Shown here piece after piece: positions 15,658-26,452 of a stretch of 64,000 nt of DNA (position 1 is its first letter; each line of letters begins with the position of its first letter). The translations under genes and the position numbers were made by a program. Below the pieces are notes generated by a model. That model had not been told where the DNA came from and did not search any database. It was given only the letters and a program-made list of their open reading frames with translations. This DNA is from Burkholderia pseudomultivorans (GTDB taxonomy: Bacteria > Pseudomonadota > Gammaproteobacteria > Burkholderiales > Burkholderiaceae), in the NCBI RefSeq assembly GCF_902499075.1, contig NZ_CABVPP010000011.1:62001-126000 (forward strand), in the 5' to 3' direction.

Positions 15658-16909
15658 GCACCCGATGTCGGGCCTGCCCGCACGCGCGGCCGCTGCGTTC
15701 GTCGCGGCGGCCCTCGCGCTGTCGCAGGCCGGCGCGCTGGCGGCGCCCGCCGCGCGCACCGCCGCGCCCTATTCGTTCGCGGTCGTCTCGGGCGTCATCA
15801 GCGTGCCTGCGGACGAAGCGGCCGCGCAGCGCATGCTCGAAGCGATCGCACGCGAGCGCAACCTCGCGTTCATCGTCTATGCGGGCGACCTGAAGGGCGC
15901 GAAGGAAGCATGCCGCGATTCGGTGTATACCCAGCGCGGTGCGATCCTCGATGCCGCGCGCGTGCCGCTCGTGTTCATCCCCGGCCACGACGACTGGGTG
16001 ACCTGCGGCACGCCGGCCGGCGGCGGCTACGATCCCGTCGAACGGCTCGACTTCCTGCGGCAGACCCTGTTCGCCGACTCGGCGCTGCCCGATCCCGGCG
16101 CACTGCAGATCACGCGCGAAAGCGAAGTCGCACGCTTCCGGCCATATCGCGAAAACGCGCGCTGGATGCGCGACGGCATCGTCTATGTCGCACTCAACGC
16201 GCCCGCGCCGAACAATCATTTCCTGACGGCCGGCGGCCGCAACGGCGAATTCGAGGACCGCATCATCGCGAACGGGTTCTGGATCGACCATGCGGCCGAA
16301 TATGCGAAGCGGCGCGATGCGCGCGCGATGGTGGTGATTTTCGAAGGCGATCCGCAGTTCGATCGCTATGAGCGCGCGGAGCGCTTTGCGTGGCTGCGCT
16401 TCAACCGGCCGCGCGGGCGAGACGGCTTTCGCGAGCTGAAACGCACACTGGTGAAGGCCGCGACGACGTTCCGCGGCCCGATACTCGTGATGCATGCGAG
16501 CGCGGAACCGCTCGCGAGCGGTTTTCTGATCGACCGCCCGCTGCACGCGGACAACGGCGAACTGGTGGGAAACGTGACGCGTGTCGCGATCGGACCGCGC
16601 CAGCCGGCGAATCAGTGGGTGAAAGTGAGCGTGTCGCCGGCGCGGCAGACGCTCTTCAGCGTGAGCCTGCAGAACGTGCCCAAAAACCTGCCGGTGCCGC
16701 CCGCCCTGCCGCTGATGCCGCACGACGACGTCCCGCTGCCGCAAATGCCGGAAATCCCGGCGTTGCCGGCGCTGCCCGACTCGTCGTCGGTCGCGCCGCC
16801 GCTGCAGGGCGACAGCACGATGCCGGGCGGCGCATCGTGGCCGGCGCCGCCCGCTGCGTCCGGGCCGACACCCGGCCGGCCCGCGAGCTCAGTGCAGGGT
16901 GCGCCCTGA
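15638..16909 (+). CDS. Secreted calcineurin-like phosphoesterase-type protein of unknown substrate
   Basis: The 423-residue protein starts with a signal peptide (residues about 10-36, [24 protein letters not shown]), so it should act in the periplasm. The body resembles metallophosphoesterases in outline: YAGDLKGAK near 89, IPGHDDW near 118 and VMHAS near 285; the metal ligands are only partly conserved, so activity is uncertain. The last 80 residues are a Pro-rich tail ([19 protein letters not shown] and more). The start overlaps the end of mutS by 20 bases; an ATG at 15665, directly before the signal peptide, is an equally good start. It is likely co-transcribed with mutS. Confidence 0.65.
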   Translation: MPTGTRKHPMSGLPARAAAAFVAAALALSQAGALAAPAARTAAPYSFAVVSGVISVPADEAAAQRMLEAIARERNLAFIVYAGDLKGAKEACRDSVYTQRGAILDAARVPLVFIPGHDDWVTCGTPAGGGYDPVERLDFLRQTLFADSALPDPGALQITRESEVARFRPYRENARWMRDGIVYVALNAPAPNNHFLTAGGRNGEFEDRIIANGFWIDHAAEYAKRRDARAMVVIFEGDPQFDRYERAERFAWLRFNRPRGRDGFRELKRTLVKAATTFRGPILVMHASAEPLASGFLIDRPLHADNGELVGNVTRVAIGPRQPANQWVKVSVSPARQTLFSVSLQNVPKNLPVPPALPLMPHDDVPLPQMPEIPALPALPDSSSVAPPLQGDSTMPGGASWPAPPAASGPTPGRPASSVQGAP

Positions 16910-17443
16910 CGGCGACTCGCCGTTCGCGCCGTCTTCCTCGTCGTCATCCTCGTCGACGATCTCCAGCCCTTCCGCGCCATGCGCGTGCTCATGCTCGATC
17001 TCGTCTTCGGTCGCTTCGCGCACGTCCTGCACGGTCAGCGCGAAACGCAGCGCCATACCCGCGAGCGGATGGTTGCCGTCGAGCACGACCTTGTCTTCGG
17101 CGATGTCGGTGACCGTATAGATCAGCGAGTCGACTTCCTCGTCGCCATCCTCCGGCGTGCCTTCGAACTGCATGCCCACTTCGATCGGCTCGGGAAAACG
17201 ATCGCGCGGCTCGATCTTCACGAGTTCGGGATCGTAGTCGCCGAACGCGTCCTGCGGCTCGAGCTGAATCTGCGTCTGGTAGCCGGGCTCATGACCATCG
17301 AGCTGTTCCTCGATCTTGGGGAACGTGCCATCATAGCCGCCGTGCAGATAGACCATCGGCTCGTCGCTTTCCTCGATCAGGTTGCCTTGCGCATCCGACA
17401 GCTTGTAAGCGATCGAGACGACCGTGTTTTTTGCGATTTTCAT
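16889..17443 (-). CDS. slyD: FKBP-type peptidyl-prolyl isomerase SlyD
   Basis: The protein has 184 residues from the ATG at 17443, preceded by GGGAGAA. It shows the two SlyD parts: the FKBP half (MKIAKNTVVSIAYKLSDAQG, HPLAGMALRF) and the inserted IF chaperone domain (about 70-125). The C-terminus is short, His- and Asp/Glu-rich (EIEHEHAHG, then an acidic run), the metal-binding tail of the family. SlyD folds proline-limited proteins and helps deliver nickel. It is convergent with the phosphoesterase-like gene (21-base overlap) and divergent from the L16 hydroxylase-like gene. Confidence 0.9.
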   Translation of the reverse strand: MKIAKNTVVSIAYKLSDAQGNLIEESDEPMVYLHGGYDGTFPKIEEQLDGHEPGYQTQIQLEPQDAFGDYDPELVKIEPRDRFPEPIEVGMQFEGTPEDGDEEVDSLIYTVTDIAEDKVVLDGNHPLAGMALRFALTVQDVREATEDEIEHEHAHGAEGLEIVDEDDDEEDGANGESPSGRTLH

Positions 17444-17467
17444 CCAATTCTCCCAAATACAAGTCTC

Positions 17468-17473
17468 ATTATA
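17468..17473 (-). promoter_or_regulatory. -10 element for slyD
   Basis: TATAAT on the minus strand 25 bases before the slyD start codon, placed over the start region of the divergent gene. The -35 is weak. Confidence 0.5.
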
Positions 17474-17475
17474 CG

Positions 17476-18696
17476 ATGCGCAACCGGTCTCAAGCCGAAC
17501 CGCGGGACGCCGCTGCCGCCCCGTTCGGCGCGCTGCCTCCCGATCTTCCCACACCGCTGCTCGGCGGTCTCACGCCGGCGCAATTCATGCGCCGCTACTG
17601 GCAGAAAAAACCGCTGCTGATTCGCCAGGCGATGCCCGGCGTGAAGCCGCCCGTCACGCGCGACGCGCTGTTCGAGCTGGCAGCCGACTATGACGCAGAA
17701 TCGCGACTGATCACCCATTTTCGTAACAAGTGGCAACTGGCGCACGGCCCGTTCGAGCCCGGCGCGCTGCCCGCGACGACGCGCAAGGCCTGGACGCTGC
17801 TCGTGCAAGGACTCGACCTGCACGTCGACGCGGCGCGCGCGCTGCTCGACCGGTTCCGCTTCATCCCCGATGCGCGCCTCGACGATCTGATGATCTCGTA
17901 CGCGACCGACGGCGGCGGCGTCGGCCCTCACTTCGATTCGTATGACGTATTCCTGCTGCAGGTCGAAGGGCGCCGCCGCTGGCGCATCGGCGCGCAAAAA
18001 GACCTGTCGCTGCTGCCGGACGTGCCGCTGAAGATCCTCGAGCATTTCGAGCCGAGCGAAGAGTGGCTGCTGGAGCCCGGCGACATGCTGTATCTGCCGC
18101 CGCATATCGCACACGACGGCGTGGCCGAAGGCGAATGCATGACGTGCTCGATCGGCTTTCGCGCGCCGTCCGCCGGCGAGCTGGGCGCGCAGTTCCTGTA
18201 TTACCTCGCGGAGCGCGGCGGCCTGCGCGAGCGCGTCGGCGACGACCTCTACCGCGACCCGAAACAGCCGGCGGTCGACACGCCGGCGCAGCTGCCGCCG
18301 GCCATGGTCGAACGCGTCGCCGAGATCGTCGACGCGATCCGCTGGCGCAAGCGCGACATCGCCGAATTCCTCGGCTGCTACCTCAGCGAACCGAAGCCGA
18401 ACGTCGTGTTCGACCCGCCCGCGCGCCCACTGTCCGAAGCCGCGTTTGTCGCGCAGGCCTCGCGCCGCGGCGTGTGTCTCGACAGACGGGCCGCATTGTT
18501 GTATAACGCGCGCTCGTACTTCATTAATGGCGAGGAAGGGCCGCTCGAGCAAGCCGACGAATGGCTTCCCGAATTGGCAAATCAGCGCCAGATGGAGGCG
18601 AAACGGTTTGTAACACTCTCCCGGGTTCCCTCAATGACAGCCTTGCTGCACGAATGGTATCGTGCGGGCTGGATACGGGTCGGGAGCCGGAATTAG
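17476..18696 (+). CDS. Cupin 2-oxoglutarate oxygenase, probable ribosomal protein L16 arginine hydroxylase (RoxA/YcfD family)
   Basis: The 406-residue protein has the JmjC/cupin order of YcfD: PLLIRQAMPG near 47, the iron ligands H-x-D in GPHFDSYD near 155, and the third ligand in LPPHIAHDG near 212. The C-terminal winged-helix-like half is also present, so the length fits the family. Such enzymes hydroxylate Arg81 of ribosomal protein L16 using Fe(II), oxygen and 2-oxoglutarate. The start at 17476 lies 33 bases from the divergent slyD start; frame is open further upstream, but that part overlaps the slyD leader. Confidence 0.85.
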   Translation: MRNRSQAEPRDAAAAPFGALPPDLPTPLLGGLTPAQFMRRYWQKKPLLIRQAMPGVKPPVTRDALFELAADYDAESRLITHFRNKWQLAHGPFEPGALPATTRKAWTLLVQGLDLHVDAARALLDRFRFIPDARLDDLMISYATDGGGVGPHFDSYDVFLLQVEGRRRWRIGAQKDLSLLPDVPLKILEHFEPSEEWLLEPGDMLYLPPHIAHDGVAEGECMTCSIGFRAPSAGELGAQFLYYLAERGGLRERVGDDLYRDPKQPAVDTPAQLPPAMVERVAEIVDAIRWRKRDIAEFLGCYLSEPKPNVVFDPPARPLSEAAFVAQASRRGVCLDRRAALLYNARSYFINGEEGPLEQADEWLPELANQRQMEAKRFVTLSRVPSMTALLHEWYRAGWIRVGSRN

Positions 18697-18767
18697 GGTG
18701 GGCCGACCTGTACGCTCATGCAAATCAATTTTTGTATGGGAAAGACAACGTATTGACCCCGCATTTG

Positions 18768-18796
18768 TCGACGGTCGATAGGAAAGTGCATATAAT
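18768..18796 (+). promoter_or_regulatory. Sigma-70 promoter for the Ser/Ala lipoprotein gene
   Basis: TCGACG (18768-18773) and a perfect TATAAT (18791-18796) with a 17-base spacer. The transcript would have an untranslated leader of about 125 bases. Confidence 0.6.
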
Positions 18797-18927
18797 TTCC
18801 GCCCAAGCCGTAGGGAAGATTCACGCTCTAGAAGTGCGTCTCCACCAGCGGCCCAGGTCGGTGTTGGAGCACATTACCGGTATTGTTTCGCGCTGTTGCT
18901 TACCTTTAACCATAAAAGGACGTGATC

Positions 18928-19191
18928 ATGAAGAAATCCCTCCTCGTAGCTTCCCTGTTGGCTGCTGTTGCTCTGGCTGCTTGCAACAAGAGCGCAGACC
19001 AAAGCGCATCGTCGGCTGCTAGCGACGCATCGGCTGCCGCTTCGTCGGCTGCTTCGGCAGTTGCTGGTGCTGCGAGCGACGCGTCGGCTGCTGCTTCGTC
19101 GGCATCCGCTGCTGCGAGCGATGCAGCTGCTGCTGTGGCGTCGGCTGCTTCGGCTGCGACGGCTGCTCCGGCTTCGGGCGCAAGCCAGTAA
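18928..19191 (+). CDS. Small Ser/Ala-repeat lipoprotein
   Basis: The 87-residue protein starts at the ATG at 18928, with AAAGGA upstream. A lipoprotein signal peptide ends in the lipobox LAAC, so the mature protein would be anchored at Cys20 or so. The mature part is almost only Ala and Ser with spaced Asp (ASSAASDASAAASSAASAVA and similar), a low-complexity helix with heptad-like spacing, reminiscent of Lpp-type structural lipoproteins but not alignable to one. It has its own promoter and a strong terminator and so is a single-gene unit, likely highly expressed. Confidence 0.85.
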   Translation: MKKSLLVASLLAAVALAACNKSADQSASSAASDASAAASSAASAVAGAASDASAAASSASAAASDAAAAVASAASAATAAPASGASQ

Positions 19192-19207
19192 GCCTCAGCA
19201 TCAGCTG

Positions 19208-19238
19208 AAAAAAAACCGGCCCATGGGCCGGTTTTTTT
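19208..19238. terminator. Bidirectional Rho-independent terminator
   Basis: ACCGGCCC / GGGCCGGT stem flanked by A and T runs, between the convergent lipoprotein and MBL hydrolase genes. Confidence 0.85.
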
Positions 19239-19319
19239 ACGTCTGCCGTTTGGCGGAACCGGGCAGCGCGTCCGCGCCGGCGCAATGGCCGCCATCGCGA
19301 CCCTGCCCCCCCCGGCCGC

Positions 19320-20096
19320 TCAATCGAGCATCAGCCAGTCGAAGCCCGTGTCCTGCGTGGCGACGATCACGTCCTCCCCGTCCGTCCCCAGCACATCGGC
19401 AAACGCCTGGCGCGCCAGTTCCGGCAGGTTGTTCTGCTGGCTCAGGTGCGCGGCCACCAGATGCCGCAGCCGGCTGCGTTCGAGCGACGCGAGGATGCCG
19501 GCCGCCGCGTCGTTGCTCAAGTGACCGTGGCTGCCGCCGATACGCGCCTTCAGCGACTGCGGGTAGCGGCTCCCGGCGAGCATCGCGGTATCGTGGTTCG
19601 ATTCGAGCACCAGCGCATCGCAGCCGCTCAGCACGGTCGTGATGTGCGGCGTGGCCATCCCGACGTCGGTCAGCACGCCGAGGCGGCGGCAACCGTCCAT
19701 AAAGACGAACTGAAGCGGCTCCCGCGCGTCGTGCGGGACCGTATAGGGCATCACGGCCAGATCGCCGATTGCGGCCGTCTCGTCGCCCCACAGCACGTGG
19801 AGATCGACATCGGCGTCGTCCGCGCCGACCGCGCGCGCAGTGCCCCAGCTCATGTAGAGCGGCAGCGATGCGCGACGCGCGAGCGTCAGCGCACTGCCGA
19901 CGTGGTCGCTGTGTTCATGCGTGATCAGGATCGCATCGAGATCGCCGATGCAGAGATTCAGGCGGCCGAGCCGACGCTCGACCTCCTTCGCGGAAAAACC
20001 GCAGTCGAGCAGCACGCGCGTGGTGGTCGTGCCGCTCGTGGCCTCGACGACCAGCGCGTTGCCCTCGCTGCCGCTTCCGAGGCTGGCGAATCGCAC
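19320..20096 (-). CDS. MBL-fold metallo-hydrolase (YycJ/RNase Z-like family)
   Basis: The 258-residue protein opens with MRFASLGSGSEGNALVVE and carries the metal motif THEHSDH (about 59-65), further ligands in SNHDTAML and the closing AAHLSQQNNLPE, as in the YycJ branch of the metallo-beta-lactamase superfamily. Members are putative nucleases or phosphodiesterases; the substrate is not known. It directly follows bamC with a four-base gap and is in the dapA-bamC unit. Confidence 0.8.
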   Translation of the reverse strand: MRFASLGSGSEGNALVVEATSGTTTTRVLLDCGFSAKEVERRLGRLNLCIGDLDAILITHEHSDHVGSALTLARRASLPLYMSWGTARAVGADDADVDLHVLWGDETAAIGDLAVMPYTVPHDAREPLQFVFMDGCRRLGVLTDVGMATPHITTVLSGCDALVLESNHDTAMLAGSRYPQSLKARIGGSHGHLSNDAAAGILASLERSRLRHLVAAHLSQQNNLPELARQAFADVLGTDGEDVIVATQDTGFDWLMLD

Positions 20097-20100
20097 GCGC

Positions 20101-21246
20101 TCAGTTCAGCTGCGCGTGGAGCAGCGAAATGATCCGCTGCGCATCCGACGAGTTGTCGACCTGGCCGTTCGCGTCGACCACCGCGACCTGCGTGCCGCCA
20201 TTGCCCTGCGCACGCACGTTGACCAGGAACTCCTTGCCGGGCTTCGCGGCCGACGGGCCGCCGTAGAACAGCTTGCCGAACAGGCCGTCGCGCTTGAGCT
20301 CTTCCATCGAGTTTGCATAGCGCACCGTGTACACGCCCTTCTCGCGGTCTCGATTGTCGACCGTGAAGTTGGTGCGGTCGAGCGCGAGGCCGACGCGCAG
20401 CCATGCGCGGTCGAACGACTCGGACAGCTGCAGCGTCGCCGCGCCGCTGCTCGTGTCAGTCACCTGCGCGGGCGCAGTCGACGAGCGCGCATCGGTCAAC
20501 AGCTGCTTCGCCTGCGCCTCGGTCAAGCCGAACTTCTGCATCAGCTTGGTCAGGAACACCGCCTCGAGCACCGGGTTGCGCGGACGCTCCTCCCAGCGCG
20601 ACGACGTGCCGCCCTGCGGGCCGACCATCATTTCCTCCATCGCGCTGTGCGTGATCGAGATGTCGGTGTTGCCGTCCGGCGTCCGGTTCACGAGCGTGCG
20701 GAACCGGTCGCGGGTGCCCGACGAGTACGCGAAATCGATGACCTTGCCGATCGTGCGGCGGAACCAGTCGTCGGGAATGTTCGCGCGGTTCTCGGCCCAG
20801 TCGGTGGTCATGATGCCGGTCGACGGCGCGTCGGTCTTCAGCGAGAAACCGTTCTCCTGCCAGAATTCCTTCAGGATCGGCCACAGCTGCTCCGGCGTGC
20901 GGCCGTCGACGACGAGCCAGCGGCGATCGCCGTCGCGCTCGATGTGCATGCCGTACGGATCCTGCGCATTCGGGATGCCGTCCGTCGCGTTGCCGGCCGC
21001 CGTCGTCGCCCGCGGCGGCAGCGTGCCGAGCCCGGCGTTGGTCGGCGGCGCGACGAACTGCTGCGTCGTCGGCACCGGCTTCAGGTCGCTCGGCACCGCG
21101 AGCGGCGGCGCCGAGCCCGTGTTCTTGTAGTTGACCCGGTCGGGGGCCAGGTAGTCGTTCAGCGTATCGCAGCCGGCGAGCGCGCCCAGCGCCAGCGCCA
21201 TCACCGACATCTGGATGGCGCGAGAGGAAAAGGCGAAACGTTTCAT
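20101..21246 (-). CDS. bamC: Outer-membrane assembly lipoprotein BamC
   Basis: The protein has 381 residues from the ATG at 21246. The signal peptide ends in the lipobox LAGC (CDTLNDYL follows), so it is a lipoprotein. Two helix-grip domains (about 110-215 and 270-380) separated by a linker are visible; the conserved N-terminal segment DYLAPDRVNYKNTG that wraps BamD is present. BamC is part of the Bam complex inserting beta-barrel proteins. It lies directly downstream of dapA, the common arrangement (dapX). Confidence 0.85.
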   Translation of the reverse strand: MKRFAFSSRAIQMSVMALALGALAGCDTLNDYLAPDRVNYKNTGSAPPLAVPSDLKPVPTTQQFVAPPTNAGLGTLPPRATTAAGNATDGIPNAQDPYGMHIERDGDRRWLVVDGRTPEQLWPILKEFWQENGFSLKTDAPSTGIMTTDWAENRANIPDDWFRRTIGKVIDFAYSSGTRDRFRTLVNRTPDGNTDISITHSAMEEMMVGPQGGTSSRWEERPRNPVLEAVFLTKLMQKFGLTEAQAKQLLTDARSSTAPAQVTDTSSGAATLQLSESFDRAWLRVGLALDRTNFTVDNRDREKGVYTVRYANSMEELKRDGLFGKLFYGGPSAAKPGKEFLVNVRAQGNGGTQVAVVDANGQVDNSSDAQRIISLLHAQLN

Positions 21247-21355
21247 GAAATCCTTCGTCTTGCTTGAACGCTCGTCAGGAGCGGCGCCGGACGGAGCCGG
21301 CCGGTGCGGGTTGATCAGGGGTCGAGGGCGGCCGCAGGGCGCGGCCGCCGGGACA

Positions 21356-22261
<906 letters not shown>

Positions 22262-22307
22262 GAAACGCGATTGAATATGTACCGGTAAACATTGAGATTG
22301 TAGCGGA

Positions 22308-22910
22308 TTAGCCGGGCAGTTCGTAACGTGGAATTCCCGCCCCCGCCTTCGGGGTCGCGCCCTCGCGTACTGCACCGAGGCGCTGGACGAACGCGGCGCG
22401 CGGCGCGGCGACGAATCCGTCCTCGTACGCGACCACCCGCAGATGGCCCCGCACCGCGTCCAGCAGCTCGCCCGGGGCGAGCAGGAACGCAGGATTGGAC
22501 GGCTTGCCGACCGTTTCGTTTCCTTGCGCGAACGTTTCGTAGATCAGCACGCCGCCCGGCGCCACCGCATCGAGCAGGTGCGGCCAGAGCGGGCGATGCA
22601 AATAATGCGTAACAATCACCGCCGCGAACTGCGTGCCGGCCGGCAACGGCCACGGCGCGCCTTCGAGATCGGCGTCGCGGGCGTCGACGCCGGGAATCGC
22701 ACGCAGCGCGGCCAGCGCCGCCGGGTCGCGATCGAGCGCGAGCACCGGATGCCCGTGCGACGCGAACCAGCGCGCATGGCGGCCGCCGCCCGCGGCAACG
22801 TCGAGCACCACGCCGCCCGCGGCCACGAGATGCGACCAGCGGGCGACCCAGCGCGACGGTTCGGCCTGCGCAAGATGACCGCCCGCGGCGGCGCTGACGG
22901 GTTCGTGCAT
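22308..22910 (-). CDS. SAM-dependent class I methyltransferase
   Basis: The 200-residue protein contains the SAM-binding loop [16 protein letters not shown], followed by the acidic VLALDRD, the motif [14 protein letters not shown] and [20 protein letters not shown] near 145, all as in small methyltransferases similar to TehB. The substrate is not known. The start lies five bases or so before the trpS stop codon, so it is likely co-transcribed with trpS. Confidence 0.8.
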   Translation of the reverse strand: MHEPVSAAAGGHLAQAEPSRWVARWSHLVAAGGVVLDVAAGGGRHARWFASHGHPVLALDRDPAALAALRAIPGVDARDADLEGAPWPLPAGTQFAAVIVTHYLHRPLWPHLLDAVAPGGVLIYETFAQGNETVGKPSNPAFLLAPGELLDAVRGHLRVVAYEDGFVAAPRAAFVQRLGAVREGATPKAGAGIPRYELPG

Positions 22911-22915
22911 GGCGA

Positions 22916-24118
<1,203 letters not shown>

Positions 24119-24126
24119 GATTGTCG

Positions 24127-24789
24127 TTAGAAAAGCGAGGCGAAAGGAGTCAGGATGGCGCTCACGACGTCGTAACCGATATTGACGAGCGGACGCAGCC
24201 AGAATTTCGTCAGCACGCCCGTCATGACCAGCACGAGGACGATGATGAAACCGTACGGCTCGATGCGCGACAGCGCGATCGATTGCTTCGGCGGCAGCAG
24301 CGCCGCGAGCACGCGGCCGCCGTCGAGCGGCGGCAGCGGAAACAGGTTCAGCACGCCGAGCACGAGGTTGACGCTGACGCCGGCGACCGCCATCCGCGTG
24401 AAGAACGGCTCGTCGACGCCCGCGGCGGCCAGCACGATGCTCAGCACGCCCCACAGCAGCGCCTGCACGAAGTTGCAGGCGGGGCCGGCGAGCGACACCC
24501 ACAGGCTGCCCCAGCGCGGATTGCGCAGGTTGCGGAACGCGACCGGCACCGGCTTCGCATAGCCGAACAGGAACGCGCCGCCGGTCAGGAAATACATCGC
24601 GAGCGGGATCGCGATCGTGCCGAGCGGGTCGATGTGGCGCATCGGATTGAACGACACGCGCCCCATCATGTAGGCGGTGTTGTCGCCGAGCAGGCGGGCG
24701 GCATAGCCGTGGGCAGCCTCGTGCAGCGTGATCGCAAAGATCACCGGCAGCGCGTAGACGGCGATGGTCTGTATCAGGGAAGCATCCAT
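24127..24789 (-). CDS. Site-2 protease family protein (M50 metalloprotease)
   Basis: The 220-residue integral membrane protein has the zinc motif HEAAH (residues 23-27) in its first helix and NLFPLPPLDGG (about 147-157), where the Asp is the third ligand. About five membrane segments are visible. Small S2P-like proteases of this kind have no PDZ domain and their substrates are unknown; they may cut anti-sigma factors or clear signal peptides. Confidence 0.85.
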   Translation of the reverse strand: MDASLIQTIAVYALPVIFAITLHEAAHGYAARLLGDNTAYMMGRVSFNPMRHIDPLGTIAIPLAMYFLTGGAFLFGYAKPVPVAFRNLRNPRWGSLWVSLAGPACNFVQALLWGVLSIVLAAAGVDEPFFTRMAVAGVSVNLVLGVLNLFPLPPLDGGRVLAALLPPKQSIALSRIEPYGFIIVLVLVMTGVLTKFWLRPLVNIGYDVVSAILTPFASLF

Positions 24790-24836
24790 ATCGCGTTATT
24801 GTAACAAGCGCGCTCGCGCAAAAATGAACGGCGCAC

Positions 24837-25469
24837 TCATGCGGCGGCGAGCCCGAACGGTTCGAGCGCGCCGCGCCCCGCGCGGACGAGCTGCGGCTCG
24901 TCGCCGGTCAGGTCGATCACCGTCGACGGTTCGCGCGGGCAGGCGCCGCCGTCGATCACGAGGTCGACCTGCTTTTCGAGCCGTGCGCGGATTTCCTCCG
25001 GGTCGTTGAGCGGCTCGTCGTCCGGCGGCAGGATCAGCGTCGTGCCGAGCAGCGGCTGGCCGAGCGATTCCAGCAGCGCGAGCGTGATCGCATGGTCCGG
25101 CACGCGCAGGCCGATCGTCTTGCGCGACGGATGCGACAGCCGGCGCGGCACTTCCTTGGTCGCCTGCAGGATGAACACGTACGGGCCCGGCGTCACCGAC
25201 TTGATCAGCCGGTACTGGCGATTGTCCACCATCGCGAAATTCGCGAGTTCCGACAGGTCGCGCACCAGCAGCGACAAGTGCTGCTTGTCGTCCAGGCCGC
25301 GAATGCGGCGCACGCGCTCGACCGCGTTCTTGTCGTCGAGGTGGCAGGCGAGCGCGTAGCTCGAGTCGGTCGGCATCGCGATCACGCCGCCCTTGCTGAC
25401 GATCTCCACGGCCTGCTTGATCAGGCGCGGCTGCGGATCATCCGGATGAATCCTGAAGAACTGGGACAT
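24837..25469 (-). CDS. YciO-family protein related to threonylcarbamoyl-AMP synthase (Sua5/YrdC)
   Basis: The 210-residue protein is a YrdC-fold member: GGVIAMPTDSSYALACHLDD with a K-x-R-like RIRGLDDKQHLSLLVRDL, then TPGPYVFILQATKEVPRR, and SHPSRKTIGLRVPDH. These bind threonine, bicarbonate and ATP in TsaC/Sua5. The branch with the N-terminal FFRIHPDDPQPRLI is YciO, whose tRNA-modifying role is weaker than that of TsaC. It is upstream of the M50 protease and downstream of the PHP phosphatase gene on the same strand. Confidence 0.8.
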   Translation of the reverse strand: MSQFFRIHPDDPQPRLIKQAVEIVSKGGVIAMPTDSSYALACHLDDKNAVERVRRIRGLDDKQHLSLLVRDLSELANFAMVDNRQYRLIKSVTPGPYVFILQATKEVPRRLSHPSRKTIGLRVPDHAITLALLESLGQPLLGTTLILPPDDEPLNDPEEIRARLEKQVDLVIDGGACPREPSTVIDLTGDEPQLVRAGRGALEPFGLAAA

Positions 25470-25541
25470 GGGGACAGATAAAGAAGGAAGGATCGAAGGG
25501 GCGTGCCGGCAGTCATGCGGGCGACGGGCCGCCGCGCAGCG

Positions 25542-26381
25542 TCAGAGCCAGCGCTCCCAGACCGGTTTCAGGCCCGACGGCAGCGGCGGCAGGCTGCCCA
25601 GCTCGACGCGGCCCTCGCCGGGCGCGTGGAAGTCCGAGCCGCGCGACGCCTCGAAACCGAAGCGGCGGGCGACATCCGCGTATTCGCGGTACTGGTCCGG
25701 CGTGTGGCTGCCCGTCACGACCTCGATCGCGCGACCGCCGAGATCGATGAACTCGCCGAAGAACGCGTCGAATTCGACCGGCGTATAGCGATAGCGGCCC
25801 GGATGCGCGACCACGGCCTCGCCGCCCGCGCCGCGAATCCATTGCACGGCGTCGGACAGCGCCGCCCAGCGGTGCGGGACGAAGCCGGGCTTGCCGTCGC
25901 CGAGCAGGCGGTCGAACACGTCGACGGTCGATTCCGCATAGCCGTTCTCGACCAGGAAGCGCGCGAAGTGCGTGCGCGAGATCAGGTCGGGATTCGACAC
26001 GTACTTCAGCGCGCCTTCGTAAGCGCCGGCAATGCCGAGCGTCGCGAGCTGCGCGCCGATCGCCTGCGCGCGCGCCGCACGGCCGTGGCGCGTGCGGTAC
26101 AGGCCGTCGACGAGCGCCGGATTCGCCGGATCGATGTTCAGGCCGACGATGTGCACGGTGCGCGACGCCCACGTGACCGAAATCTCGACGCCGCTCAGGT
26201 AGCGCATGCCGAGCGCTTCCGCAGCCGTGCGCGCGGCTGCCTGGCCGCCGATCTCGTCGTGGTCGGTCAGCGCCCAGAGGGTCACGCCGCCGGCATGGGC
26301 GCGGCGCGCGACGTCGGCGGGCGACAGCAGTCCGTCGGAAACATTCGAGTGGCAGTGGAGATCGGCGTTCATTGTCGGCAT
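25542..26381 (-). CDS. PHP-domain phosphoesterase, probable 3',5'-nucleoside bisphosphate phosphatase (RNase AM)
   Basis: The 279-residue protein has the PHP metal motifs: DLHCHSNVSDG, TDHDEIGG, GVEISV, then PHRWAAL, AHPGRYR and a final GSDFHAPGE. This is the YciV/TrpH family, which removes the 3' phosphate of pAp-like nucleotides and trims 5' ends of RNA. The second Met (MNADLHC) is an alternative start. It is on the same strand as, and 72 bases upstream of, the YciO gene. Confidence 0.8.
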   Translation of the reverse strand: MPTMNADLHCHSNVSDGLLSPADVARRAHAGGVTLWALTDHDEIGGQAAARTAAEALGMRYLSGVEISVTWASRTVHIVGLNIDPANPALVDGLYRTRHGRAARAQAIGAQLATLGIAGAYEGALKYVSNPDLISRTHFARFLVENGYAESTVDVFDRLLGDGKPGFVPHRWAALSDAVQWIRGAGGEAVVAHPGRYRYTPVEFDAFFGEFIDLGGRAIEVVTGSHTPDQYREYADVARRFGFEASRGSDFHAPGEGRVELGSLPPLPSGLKPVWERWL

Positions 26382-26452
26382 GGCAGGTGAAGCTTCATTC
26401 TACTGCAATGCGGCAATCGCGCCGCCCGCCTGCCCCGCCGCGGTGGCGGCGC

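Noticed and set aside
12886-15759. Long open frame on the strand opposite mutS (957 codons)
   Set aside because: It follows from the GC-rich third positions of mutS; its translation is Arg/Val-rich low-complexity sequence with no domain, and mutS is certain.
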